DNA from: Mytilinidion resinicola
Lineage: Eukaryota; Ascomycota; Dothideomycetes; Mytilinidiales; Mytilinidiaceae
DNA: 64,000 nt
Assembly (NCBI RefSeq): GCF_010093595.1
Contig: NW_022985457.1
Location: forward strand, 551,494-615,493
Direction of reading: 5' to 3'
Below the pieces are notes generated by a model that was not told where the DNA came from, searched no databases, and worked only from the letters and a program-made list of their open reading frames with translations. This document shows, piece after piece, positions 34,345-44,825 of the stretch. Numbering within the stretch: position 1 is the first letter of the stretch; every line of letters starts with the position of its first letter. The position numbers and the translations under genes are program-made.

Positions 34345-35920
34345 TTATGGACCACCCCTGGCCTTAAACCTGACCCACACACCATACCATTTCACAACGA
34401 AGAAACACTCCTCTCGAAAGTCGGCCCCACACTTGCTTTTCGCCTCCGCCTCCTCCAACACCTCAATCTCAAAATGCAAGAATATTGCCGCCACTGTCTT
34501 CGTAAGCGTAACCCACGCTAGATAGCGGCCAGGACAGCTCCTGCTGGGTCCACCAAAAGCCAGACTGTGCGCATCCATTTCATATCGGCGCTCCTTACTC
34601 GCCTCGAGATACCGCTCTGGGCGGAACTCCTCAGCATCTTCCCCATAAATCCCCTTATCGCGGTGCACAACCCAAGGATTCGCACCTATGACGGTCCCAG
34701 CTGGGAGTTCGTGGCCTTCGACCACAGCGCCGGAACCTGGCACAACGCGAGGGAGGCTCACGCCGATGACGGTGGTGAGGCGCATTGCTTCTGTCAGGCA
34801 GGAATGCAGGTATGGCAGGTTGGCTACCTGTTCGTAGCTTGGAGCGTCGTCTAACTGGCCTTCTTTCAGGGCGTTGTCGAGCTCGGCGTGCAGTTTTGCC
34901 TGGCTTGTTGGGCTACGGCCGATATGCCCGAAACAGGCGGACAGCGTCATTCCAAGTGTGTCAAAACCGGCGGCGATGATATGAACGATTGTTGTTGCGG
35001 CCCATTGGGGCTTGAAGTTGGGGTGTGAGGCAGCGAAGCGGGCGATGTCGCTTGCGATGTCTGCGTGGGTTGCGGAGGTAGTGGTGGCGGATTTGGCGCG
35101 GGATGTGAGTTGGGCGATGTAGAACTGGGAATGGTCAGTGACTCTAAAGGGAAGAAGTGGGTAGGATCCTCACCTTGATGATGTTCAAGTTGTGCGTAGT
35201 AGGTTCTGATAGTAAAGGCAACCCAATATTTCGCAACTTCTCTGCGGCCCACGTGTATCCCCGCCACATGTCGGGAACCAAGCCAACCCACTGAACCTTC
35301 TGCCAGAATATATCGATATCTTTCGCGTTATCCCGATCATCCCCAGTACTGATATAATCCATCGACTCCGCAAACGTGATCTCAGTCAACAGGTCAAGAG
35401 CGAGGATATTCATCCACTTCACCAAATCCACCGGCCTTCCACCTCCCTCCTTCATCTTCGCGACAAACTTCCCCATAGGCTTATCCAGCAGGAATTCCCG
35501 CCTCTTAACAGACTCGGTCGTGAATGCTGGCCCAATCAATCTCCGCTGCGCGTGATACTTCTTCATATCAGACTCGCCGAGCAGATTCATCCCCTCAGGG
35601 TCCTTGGACGCGATCGTCTCATACCAGCGGGACTTCACAAAGGGGGAGCTGGCGCCGTAGACCAGCTTGATGTTCTTGGGATCCGAGAGAGAAACTTCGT
35701 TAGGCGAGAGGCGCACGATAGGGCCGTAGGTTTTGTGGAGATCAATTTCGAGGCGATGGCGGTGAAGGGCACGGGAGTGATAGACGAGCCATAGGGGTGT
35801 GATGCTCGCGAGGAAGGGACCGGGAACTTTTGAGAGAGGGTGGAGGAAACGTTGGTAGTAGATGTAAGAGAAGAGTGTGAAGAATGGAGCGCAGTATATG
35901 AAAGTAAGAAGGTGAGACAT
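34345..35920 (-). CDS. Cytochrome P450 monooxygenase
   Basis: Heme-thiolate monooxygenase of 508 residues in two exons, 35920-35174 and 35124-34345, with a 49-bp phase-0 intron (GTGAGG donor, CAG acceptor). An N-terminal hydrophobic anchor (LLTFIYCAPFFTLFSYIYY) is followed by the KVPGP hinge. The I-helix region is HIIAAGFDTLGMTL, where the usual A/G-G-x-D/E-T-T/S reads A-G-F-D-T-L. ExxR is EAMR, the PERF-type motif is FRPERY, and the heme loop is FGGPSRSCPG with Cys at about residue 446. In the heme loop the consensus Gly (FxxGxRxCxG) is Pro. The overall shape suits the fungal pisatin demethylase/benzoate hydroxylase-like P450s, but the substrate cannot be told. No backbone synthase lies nearby, so this is not evidence of a metabolite cluster. 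Confidence 0.9.
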
Positions 35921-36776
35921 CTTCGAGGTCCTTTAGAGATAGAAGGAAGCGCAATCTATTATTTGATTTTGGAAGAGTACGAAGGTAGGTGCACCAGCTT
36001 ATGAAGACGACAGAGAGTGTACTTACTGGCTATAAAGGCGACGACTACATGACGAAAGGCACAGGATCGCCATGTCCGCGTCAGCATCGGCACGATTTAG
36101 TTGCTATATCGAAGGTAGTAGCTTTAACAAAATCAGTAACACACATAATGAGTAATGAGGCAGTGCTGCAGCTTTTCGTTATTTCCAATGGTGCGGGACG
36201 AATTGGTCACCGTAAGAGGTTAGAACGGTCTCGCAAGCTGTGGTGATCTCTGATGTATTTTAAACGCCCGGCTATCATTCTCGGTGCTATTATCTCTCTC
36301 ATATCGGTTTACCCACCCCATTACCTCCTACATATAGAGAGGGGTATTGACAGCATATTCTTTACCTCAAGGTCCAAGGGTCCTACTCTGAGGAGTAGCT
36401 TCAATCGTATTACTAGAAGAATCAGGTCTCAAAACATGCTGAGAAGGACCTCAAAAGGAAAATGAACGTACGCTCCTGTGAGAAATCGTCATGGGAAACA
36501 TTTCCAATTGACAAGAAATAAAATATGCTTGGAGTGAAGAAGTGAAGGTCGGGAAAAGGTATTGCCGATCGCCGCTGATAGCCCGTGCATAGACCCACCA
36601 TGTCATAGTTCCCCAGCATTTCACCTGCGCTCTGATGATCGAACCTTTGCATACATTTCTTACGATTTACGACTGACGAATCTCTTCTACTTCTTCTCAA
36701 ACACCACGGCGCACTCCCTTTTCCTAGCTTCTGAACGCGCGCAACAAGCTGCAACTTACTTTGGAACCACCCCACC
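35921..36776. other. Divergent intergenic region
   Basis: 856 bp between the P450 (-) and HBS1 (+) starts. No clear TATA box; I see no gene. Confidence 0.4.
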
Positions 36777-39518
36777 ATGCCTCCTCGAGCAGGTCACTCG
36801 AGAGTGAAAGCACTCGACTACGACGACGATGATGTGTATAGCGACGACGATTATCTGGACGAAGGCGACGGAGATGGTATGCCCTATGCAGAGCTTAAAC
36901 CCCACATGAGAACCTCTGCTAATGAGTTATTTCCAGGAATGACCGACGAAGACAAAGGTACGAGGCCTGACTTTCGAGACACTCCATACATGACATACGA
37001 AATATGTTCTGACACGGATCTGATGGTAGAACAATTGCGACTGGGTACGATAAACGTGAAGTCAGCGTTAGGCCCGAGCATCTCAATACCAGACACGGAA
37101 ATCCAAGAAGCACTATGGCATTACTATTTCGACGTGGCCAAGGCGGCGTCATACTTGAAAAGTAAGGGAACCAGCAAGTCCAATTCACTCAAGCACAATG
37201 CTCACAATATACCAGACAAGCTTGCCCCAAAACCCGTGGCGCAGACGAAAAAGCAGAAGCCGATCTCCCGGTTTGACCTAGCAGCTGCAAGCACATCCGG
37301 TGAGTCTAAACCATTTTTGCCTTCGTGTCAAGACGTACCTATTGCCCTCTGCCGAACGGACCTGGAATTTACCCCTACCCCAATGTCGATACACAACCTA
37401 GAGGCTGCGCGCGAGCTTGACTGGTCTGACATCGGTTCAGGCGCAGCGTCTATCCACCCGCCTGTACTGTCGCCCCACACCGAAGAACATTATCCCATGT
37501 CTGCTGCCGATTTCTTCAAAGACACACCGTGGCTGAATGTTCCAAATCATCGCCGTGGAGACATACTCATCGAACCATTATCTCCTCGAGGTGGACTCCT
37601 TGGTGGTTCCTCCAAGTTAGCGGCTCTCGCTGCTGCGCGAAAGAAGAAACAAGAAGAAGCGAAGGCCGCTTCTACTCTCCAGGTTGCTGGTTCTGCAGAT
37701 AGTAAAGAAACGGATCGGGCTGTGTCTCTTCTAGATCGCCTCAATGCCAAAGGAAAGCCCAGGGATGGGCTTCTTGCTAGGCCTCCACCAACCGAAGCAT
37801 CGAGTGCTGGAAAGTCTGCTCAGACGAGATATCCTGCAAAGAGGAAGAAATCACCAAGCCCACCTCCCATCCAAAAAGAAGAAGAGGCCACCCTATTCGA
37901 GGCGACACCCGATTTTATTGTACCGGATATCCGAGCTCCTCCGTCGACATTTGCAGCAACCATGATTGGATGTTTTAGCCCAGGGATCCAGGCCCGGTTT
38001 CCGGAGGGCAACTTGTTTTCATTGCCGTTCATCCGCACAAGGCAAGCCGCTGACTTAGACCCATTTGCAGGCCCAAGTCCAGACGATATCGTGCTGAATG
38101 CACAGGCAAAGGGAACCAAGCCAAAGAAGGGCACATCGAAACATGCGACTGGAGATAAGGCAACTAACGACGTCACAAATTCCGTATCTGCTCTATCGGT
38201 AGAGGAAGCACCGAGAGTCAAGAGTAAGAACTTGGACGTCTTGAAAGAGTTTGAGAAATCTGATATGAAGAGAATGGCGAACTTCGTCGTCATTGGTCAT
38301 GTTGATCATGGCAAGAGTACACTAATGGGCCGCCTACTATACGATCTCAAAGTCATCGACCAGAGGTCCGTCGACAAGCTACGAAAGGAAGCCGAGACCA
38401 TTGGGAAGTCTTCTTTCGCCCTAGCATGGGTAATGGACCAGACATCCGAAGAACGAAGCCGAGGTGTGACTGTTGACATTGCCACGAATTACTTCGAGAC
38501 GGAAAAGACAAAGTTCACAATACTCGACGCACCCGGCCACCGAGACTTCATCCCAAATATGATCGCAGGCGCCAGCCAGGCCGACTTCGCGGTCCTCGTC
38601 ATCGACGCTGGTATAAACAGCTTCGAATCCGGGCTAAAAGGCCAAACAAAAGAGCACGCAATGCTCGTCCGAAGCATGGGCGTTCAGCGCCTGGTCGTTG
38701 CCGTTAACAAGATGGACACAGTTCAATGGAGCAAAGAGCGCTTCGACGAAATCTCCCAACAGATGACCGCCTTCCTCGTCTCGGCCTCCTTCGCCGCCAA
38801 AAACCTCACCTTTATCCCCTGCGCTGGCCTCACAGGCGACAACATCATCCGCCCACCCCCCGCCAACACATTCCCGGACGACTGGTACACCGGCCCAACC
38901 TTGATCGAAGCCCTCGACGCCTCCGAGCCCGCGAAACGCGCCCTCACCCTCCCTCTCCGCCTCACCGTTTCCGACGTCTTCCGCGGTGGCATCATGCACC
39001 CGCTCTCCATCTCAGGCCGCCTCGACGCCGGCTCCCTCCAAGTCGGCGACACCGTCCTCGCCATGCCCGCGGGCGAACCCGCAACAATCAAAGGCATTGA
39101 GTCCGAAAGCGAGTCCGTCGACTGGGCTGTCGCAGGCCAGATCGTCACCCTCCACCTTGCAGACATCGACCCCGTGCATCTCCGCCTCGGCGATATCATC
39201 TGCACCCCCGCTAACCCGATCCAAAACATCAAACGCTTCACGGCGAAGATCCTGGCGTTCGAGGACGTGTTCCCGATGTCAATAGACGTGTTCCGGGGCC
39301 GGATGAATGCGCCGGCGAAGGTGGTGCGGCTGCTCAGTACGCTGAATAAGGCGAGTGGGGCGGTGGAAAAGAAGAAGCCGCGGATCGTGGCGCCGGGGGC
39401 ATTAGCGAAGGTGGTGGTGGAGTTGGAGAGGGAGATGCCGCTGGAGGTGGGGACGAGGGTGGTGTTGAGGGCGGGTGGGGATACGGTTGCGGCGGGGTTG
39501 TTGGAGAGTGTGGAGTAA
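36777..39518 (+). CDS. HBS1: HBS1-like translational GTPase (ribosome rescue)
   Basis: Partner of Dom34/Pelota in releasing stalled ribosomes (No-Go and Non-Stop decay). The open frame is continuous for 913 codons, but it contains three likely introns of length 3n without stops: 36890-36949 (60 bp, GTATGC...CCAG, CTAAT branch), 36958-37029 (72 bp, GTACGA...GTAG, CTGAC branch) and 37300-37401 (102 bp, GTGAGT...CTAG). Removing the first two restores EGDGDGMTDEDKEQLRLGTI, the family's normal N-terminal sequence. The spliced protein would be about 835 residues. The N-terminal HBS1 domain is followed by a disordered Lys/Ser-rich linker. The GTPase core has G1 GHVDHGKS, G2 RGVT, G3 DAPGH and G4 NKMD, then EF-Tu domains 2 and 3. 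It is not eRF3: no N/M prion-like region is present. The last third is very GC-rich at codon position three. Confidence 0.9.
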   Translation: MPPRAGHSRVKALDYDDDDVYSDDDYLDEGDGDGMPYAELKPHMRTSANELFPGMTDEDKGTRPDFRDTPYMTYEICSDTDLMVEQLRLGTINVKSALGPSISIPDTEIQEALWHYYFDVAKAASYLKSKGTSKSNSLKHNAHNIPDKLAPKPVAQTKKQKPISRFDLAAASTSGESKPFLPSCQDVPIALCRTDLEFTPTPMSIHNLEAARELDWSDIGSGAASIHPPVLSPHTEEHYPMSAADFFKDTPWLNVPNHRRGDILIEPLSPRGGLLGGSSKLAALAAARKKKQEEAKAASTLQVAGSADSKETDRAVSLLDRLNAKGKPRDGLLARPPPTEASSAGKSAQTRYPAKRKKSPSPPPIQKEEEATLFEATPDFIVPDIRAPPSTFAATMIGCFSPGIQARFPEGNLFSLPFIRTRQAADLDPFAGPSPDDIVLNAQAKGTKPKKGTSKHATGDKATNDVTNSVSALSVEEAPRVKSKNLDVLKEFEKSDMKRMANFVVIGHVDHGKSTLMGRLLYDLKVIDQRSVDKLRKEAETIGKSSFALAWVMDQTSEERSRGVTVDIATNYFETEKTKFTILDAPGHRDFIPNMIAGASQADFAVLVIDAGINSFESGLKGQTKEHAMLVRSMGVQRLVVAVNKMDTVQWSKERFDEISQQMTAFLVSASFAAKNLTFIPCAGLTGDNIIRPPPANTFPDDWYTGPTLIEALDASEPAKRALTLPLRLTVSDVFRGGIMHPLSISGRLDAGSLQVGDTVLAMPAGEPATIKGIESESESVDWAVAGQIVTLHLADIDPVHLRLGDIICTPANPIQNIKRFTAKILAFEDVFPMSIDVFRGRMNAPAKVVRLLSTLNKASGAVEKKKPRIVAPGALAKVVVELEREMPLEVGTRVVLRAGGDTVAAGLLESVE

Positions 39519-39861
39519 GGCAGTGGGATGAGCTGCGACGTGATCTGTCTCAAAAAGTCTGGGAGTCTGGGACGCTAGCATGTGGGTAGGATATGGCATA
39601 TAGATATGGATCGGGTACGGGCGGGATACTGGCAGGCGACATAGGGCATGTGGAAGATATCCATCGTCTGTCCGATGTTGATGTCTCGATCAGGCATATC
39701 AGATATAGGTACCGAGTCACTGTAGTCTCAATGAACTACAGACCCAATTTACTACAAGTTGAAGTCTCAAATGAAAATGCGTGGGTATTGAAATTAGTAA
39801 CAGATATACTCCCCGGAGCCCATATACCATAGGCCCAAAATTAGTGCATAGCGTCCCAATA
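39519..39861. other. Convergent 3' intergenic region
   Basis: 343 bp between the HBS1 and AT-hook gene stop codons; nothing else seen. Confidence 0.5.
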
Positions 39862-42504
39862 TTATGAAAAGTAGCGTTCAAGCGTAACGATCGGTGACCA
39901 AACCGCCTTCTCCTCGACCCAATGGAAAACAGGGATATTCTCGATCCACTCCTCGGGCTGGTCGCCTCGCTCCAAGGCCCAATTGATGTACTCGCTTCGC
40001 ATGTACATCGCTTGTTCGACGATTTCGGGGACGGTGTACTTGCGTAATAGGCCACCCGGTCCACAGTGCTTCCGGAAGACGTTTTGGTAGACTTGTGAGC
40101 CTGTGTAGAGGTTAATTGATTGATCATATCAAAAGGAGGCTGGTATTCGGGAAGCTTACCTGCGTAGCTCTCCAGCGCCCCATCAAGCGCCCTCCGCTCT
40201 TCCTTCGTCCATTCAGGCGCAACGCGTGCTACAGCAGCGGGCGGCCTGGACGTCCTCGGCGCGCCCAGCCCATCTACACGCTCGAAGGGATTGCCATCCG
40301 CGTCCTGCTCAATATTGGGCTCGTGGTCGATAGGGAGGACGATGCGAGTCTTCGCGCGCAGACGGCGAGCGAGGTAGATGTCGGGCTCGCAGGCCATGCG
40401 TGCGAGATGAAGATCAATCCACTTGCGTTTGAGCTTCGCGCGCTCCCTACTCTCTTCTGCGAGCCGAGTCTCGAGTTCTTCACGCTCTTCGCGGGCGGCT
40501 GAGATCGAGCGTTGGTTTTCGAGCTCGGCTTTGGCAAGCTGCCGGTTGCGTTTCTCTTTCTCTAGTAGACTCAAGACTTTTTTGAGGGGAGCGACAATTT
40601 GATGATTCACTGGTCGCACGATGGCCAGGCCTGGGTCGGGCTTTTCCTTCCAGGTTTTGATAACGCTGTGCAGACTGAGAATCATACGTATGTAGGGAAT
40701 TGCTAAGCTGAGGCACTTTTCGGGGAGCGCTCCCTCGATTCCTTCGGGGATACAGCAGTCCCATATGTCTTCTAGTAGGAGAGCCAGCGAAGGTATGATC
40801 CGAGCGTATAGATCATGAACGAGTTCGTCCTTGGACCCGTTGAACTCGTCGCTTTCGACATCTATGAGTATATTGCGGAGATTGAGTAATGCCTCATCTC
40901 GTTCATCGAAGAGCAGACTAATATCGTCGCCATAATCAGTCTCAGGTGTTCGGAAGAGTGCTCGAGCGGTCAGATAGGCTTCGCGAATATCTCTTCCGGT
41001 CTCCGTTTGAAGGGAAATATTCCGACGCTCGATCGAAAACACCTTTTGCAGTTCAGCTGCCTCGCCGAGGAAATCAATGCGTTCGTCCTCTTCGTCGTCC
41101 GACTGTTCCGTCTGTCTCTCTTCTTCGACTTCATTCTCGCTGCGTTCTTCGTTTGGCTGGACTACATTCGGGCTTCGTACAGTACTATTAGACCGCGGTT
41201 CTGGATCCTTTTCAAGAGTCTTTCTTGGCTTGGGTTTAGATATCTCCTGGTGCCCACTGATGCTATCATCGAGCTGCAGCGGATCATCGTCCTCAACTTG
41301 TATGTTATCCTCGGGGTGTTCGACCTCCTCTGCCTGATTTCGAGATCCCGTGCGCCGTAATACCCGTTGTTGGGCTTTCAAACCAGCTTCTTGAGCCATG
41401 ATAGCCTTATTGCTCGCCTTTGGCGCTTTATGAGCGTTCGTGACACCCTTCTCTTTCACAGCCTGTCCTGTTCTGGAGCTGGCCTCTTTCTCGGGCTGGA
41501 CTTTTGGTGCATTTTTGGACCCCGGGGGTCTTCCGCGTTTAGCTACGACTCTCTTCTCTACCCCTTGTGCCAGAGATTTGAGATTTCCGGCTGGTTGACC
41601 TCTGGAGGAACCACGCCGTTTCGGAGGGGACTGCTCTTGATCTTCTTCATGGTCGAACGCAGTAGATCGTCTTTTTTTGACAATCCCCTGCCGCTTTCGG
41701 ACGGCATGTTCAACAATCTCGCCTGGTGGTACAGGCTCCACAGAGGCGTCTTTCCCCGCAACCCTTTTACTCTTTCTCGAAGGCGGTGTGGCCTCAACAG
41801 GAGATTCGCTCGGTTCCGCCCTTTGCTGCCTCCCAGTCCTCTGTTTCGGTGGAGTGATTGGGGGTTGTATATCCTGAGCAGTGGTTTGTGGGGATGGAAC
41901 CGAATGGGAGTCCGGTAGGTCGTACGGGTCTCCTCGACGTCGCCCCTGCGGCTTAGTGGAGCTAGTCGCAGCTGATGATGGCCGCTTCAGCTTCCCTGTC
42001 TTCGTGGGAGGGGCGGGTTCGGACTGTTTCGAGCTCCTTGTCCCCCGTATCGGCAACGCTTCGTGGGCGCGTTGGTTTCGTTTCGATGCTGGCTGTTGGC
42101 GAGCAGCACCGTTTAGGAAGTTGGCGGCCTCTTGCGCTGAGCTGCGATGGGTGCTTTTCACTATTGACTCAGGGAAGTTGTGCGATGTGTCGTGGTGCAA
42201 TGCTGCAACTTGCCCTGTATCAGTAATGTCCTCTTTGGAGAGGGCAGCACCCATACTGTGCTCCGCAATCAGCTGGGCGTTCGCCGCGTCCTCGCTATAT
42301 TGCGCCTGCGCATCATCGTCGCCTAAATTGTCAGAGCAAGGCAAGAGCGCTACTAGGGAAGGCCATACCGTCTTCTTCGGGGTCGGCATCGCCATTGCTG
42401 TCCTCATCGCTGTTTTCGCTATTTCTGTATGCTGATGCCCCCTTGTGCAAATCGTCCGCAACTTTAGTTGCACTCTGAGCAGGGGCAGACCTCTCTCTCA
42501 CCAT
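39862..42504 (-). CDS. AT-hook and Myb/SANT-like chromatin-associated protein, unrecognised
   Basis: Predicted 845 residues, three exons: 42504-42369, 42322-40160 and 40100-39862 (introns 46 and 59 bp, both phase 1). The N-terminal half is basic, Ser/Pro/Lys-rich and disordered. It holds an AT-hook core KRGRPPGSK at about residue 307 and two further basic clusters (KRRS, KSKR). An acidic stretch (EEERQTEQSDDEEDE) follows, then a helical domain (about 460-640) and a long Glu/Arg/Lys-rich coiled coil (about 640-700). The end reads EWTKEERRALDGALESYAG and, across the last intron, QVYQNVFRKHC...VPEIVEQAMYM, a Myb/SANT-like helix set. The unspliced frame reads through the last intron and gives a nonsense C-terminus. 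I do not recognise an orthologue; a nuclear DNA-binding role is inferred. It is 171 bp from RRD1, head to head. Confidence 0.75.
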
Positions 42505-42675
42505 CTTCGCAAACTTTGAAGAAGGAGGGAGGGGAGAGAGTAGTGAATGGATGTTGGTGTTTCGGAGTGGGGACACAAGGCTGGCTATCGTTGGTTGGCG
42601 CGGCGACCGGGATGTCTCAACGCGATGTCACGCTTCCAGTGGGACTTGGAGCATTCATCCAACTGCCCCATCACC
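42505..42675. promoter_or_regulatory. 171-bp divergent promoter
   Basis: The start codons of the AT-hook gene (42504, -) and RRD1 (42676, +) lie only 171 bp apart, so both must share one short promoter. There is no TATA box; a GGGAGGGGAGAG purine tract lies next to the AT-hook side. Confidence 0.6.
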
Positions 42676-44200
42676 ATGGCTGACACCAGAATACCGCACC
42701 AGCCGCTAAAGCTACTAGACAACAAGACTGAACACAAGTTTGCCCTCCCGGCGAAGTGTATTCATGACGGCGAAGATGTCTCGTTCTTTCTCACTACGAA
42801 GGCGTACAGCGATATCATGACTTTTTTATTTCAGTTGAATGCTTCTATGTTTCCAAGAAAGGCTACACAAGAAGATTCAGTGTCACAGACCGTAGAGGCC
42901 TGGAAGCTGAATGATCCCAGAGTCCCCTTGTCTCCAATAACACTTAAGCTGAGCCAGCTCTTGGAGAAACTGGCTAGCTTTATCGATGAAGTACCCCCAG
43001 ATACTGGGCCGCGCAGATTCGGCAACGTCAGCTTCAGAAAATGGTATGAGTTGGTTAAAGAGAGGCTGCCGGCGTTGATGGATGAATATCTTCCTGCTGA
43101 GATCTTGGCTCTAGGTGGTGGCGATTCTGAAGGCACGTCTGCTAAAACCGAGCTAGAAGCCTATCTGTATGGCAGCTTTGGCAGCTCTCAGCGGCTAGAC
43201 TATGGCACTGGGCATGAGCTCAGCTTTCTTGCCTTTCTTGGCTGCTTGTGGAAGCTCGGCGCGTTTCCTCGAACAGAATCTGGTGTGGAGGAGCGAGGCA
43301 TTGTGCTCGGCGTTATTGAACCGTAAGTCACCTTTAGTGGTCGATTGACATTCCATTGACCTCGCCGCAGCTATTTACAACTGGTTCGGCGCCTAATTCT
43401 GACGTACACACTCGAACCGGCGGGGTCTCACGGCGTATGGGGCTTAGACGACCATTCATTTCTTCCTTACATCTTTGGCTCTGCACAGCTGTCTCCAGCA
43501 ATACGTGCCCCGGCAGATATACCCGCCGAGGGCTCGTTGCCAAATGCTCCCAATCCTCCTGATGTGGCAAAGGCCGATGTTGTTGGACGCGAAAGGAAGA
43601 CCAACATGTACTTCAACGCAATTGGCTTCATCTACGACGTCAAGAGAGGCCCGTTCTGGGAGCACAGCCCCATTCTGTTCGACATTTCGGGAGTCAAGGC
43701 AGGGTGGGCAAAGATCAATAAGGTTAGCCACATGTAGTGAGACGTCAGGAAAATCCTTCTAACACATCGTATAGGGTATGCTGAAAATGTATAATGCCGA
43801 AGTGCTGTCGAAGTTTCCAGTTGTGCAGCATTTCCCGTTCGGCTCGCTCTTCGCCTGGGAGAAGGACCCTGCAGCGTTGGCCATAAACGCTTCGGTGCAT
43901 ACGACAAGCCAGCCCACGAGGCAGACGACGGTGACGCAGTCGAGGAGTGCGCCGCTGCGAGATGCAATGCAAGAGGGCATGCGAGCTCCATGGGCTGGTG
44001 CGCCAACATGGTCCACAGCAGGAACGGCGGCGCCGTGGGCAACAACACGCGCTCAGTTGCCCGTTCCTGATGGCCCGAATCAGCCGACTAGAGCGCCATG
44101 GGTGTCTGCTACAGCAGTGCCGCCGCCCGCTTCAGGAAATGCAACGGCGGCACCGTGGGCAAGGTCGGGCAGGAAGCCTCCCAGGAAGCCTCCGGCGTAG
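42676..44200 (+). CDS. RRD1: PP2A phosphatase activator PTPA-1 (peptidyl-prolyl isomerase)
   Basis: Activates PP2A-type phosphatases (yeast Rrd1/Ypa1). Three exons: 42676-43322, 43371-43722 and 43775-44200; introns 48 and 52 bp, phases 2 and 0; 474 residues. The PTPA fold is recognisable throughout: [110 protein letters not shown] and GSLFAW. The C-terminal about 110 residues go beyond the catalytic fold and form a low-complexity Ala/Pro/Thr tail with four APW motifs (RAPWA, AAPWA, RAPWV, AAPWA) and a basic end (RKPPRKPPA). The tail marks the longer fungal Rrd1 form rather than Rrd2. Confidence 0.92.
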
Positions 44201-44825
44201 AATATGGATTGTCCAGCGCTCAACGGCATGGGATGCATCATGGGGGATGCATCATGGAGGATTGCATTGCGGCGGAGTACTGCCATCAGGGGTCGGTATC
44301 AAGCAAGGGTGGGTCCAGGACGCGTCGTGCCGGGCCAAGCAACGGCGACAGGGCGTGTACACGATGGAACAGGGCGATTGTTTACACCGTATGTAGCACG
44401 GATCCTGCAGCAAATGGCAACGCCGCCAGGCACATGTCCGACGTCAATGAAGGCTGCGCGGTCCCCAGACAGCGGGCGCAGGCTGGGGCGCGGCGTCGTG
44501 AAACTGGTGGAGCAGCCCAATTTAGCGGCTATAAATAGGGCGAAACGGCGCTGCAGACCCTGGCGCCTGGATTATTGCGTGCGGAATCTGGGGCGGGTTG
44601 CGCTTGGACTCTCCTCGAACGAGCCTCGTCTTCCACCGCGAAACCCTCCACGCCCGGCTCCAGCTTCCGCGCCTCTCTCCACCTGGCTCAAAAGCCGCCC
44701 GCTGCCTCCAATCGCTGCCACTGCAACTCCTGAGAGCTTCGTGCGTCTGTATCATCTCTCTTTCCCTCCCTCGCAGCACCCCTTCCACACAGCCGTCCGG
44801 CCCAGCAACCTCGACCGCAATCAAC
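44201..44825. other. Intergenic 625 bp
   Basis: Between RRD1 and the next plus-strand gene. A small GGATGCATCATGG-type direct repeat lies near 44230-44260. TATAAATA at 44530-44537 could be the TATA box of the downstream gene, about 290 bp from its ATG. Confidence 0.5.

Noticed and set aside
34345..39518. P450 as part of a secondary-metabolite cluster
   Set aside because: Neighbours are housekeeping genes (LSB3, HBS1); no polyketide, peptide or terpene synthase, transporter or cluster regulator is in the window.
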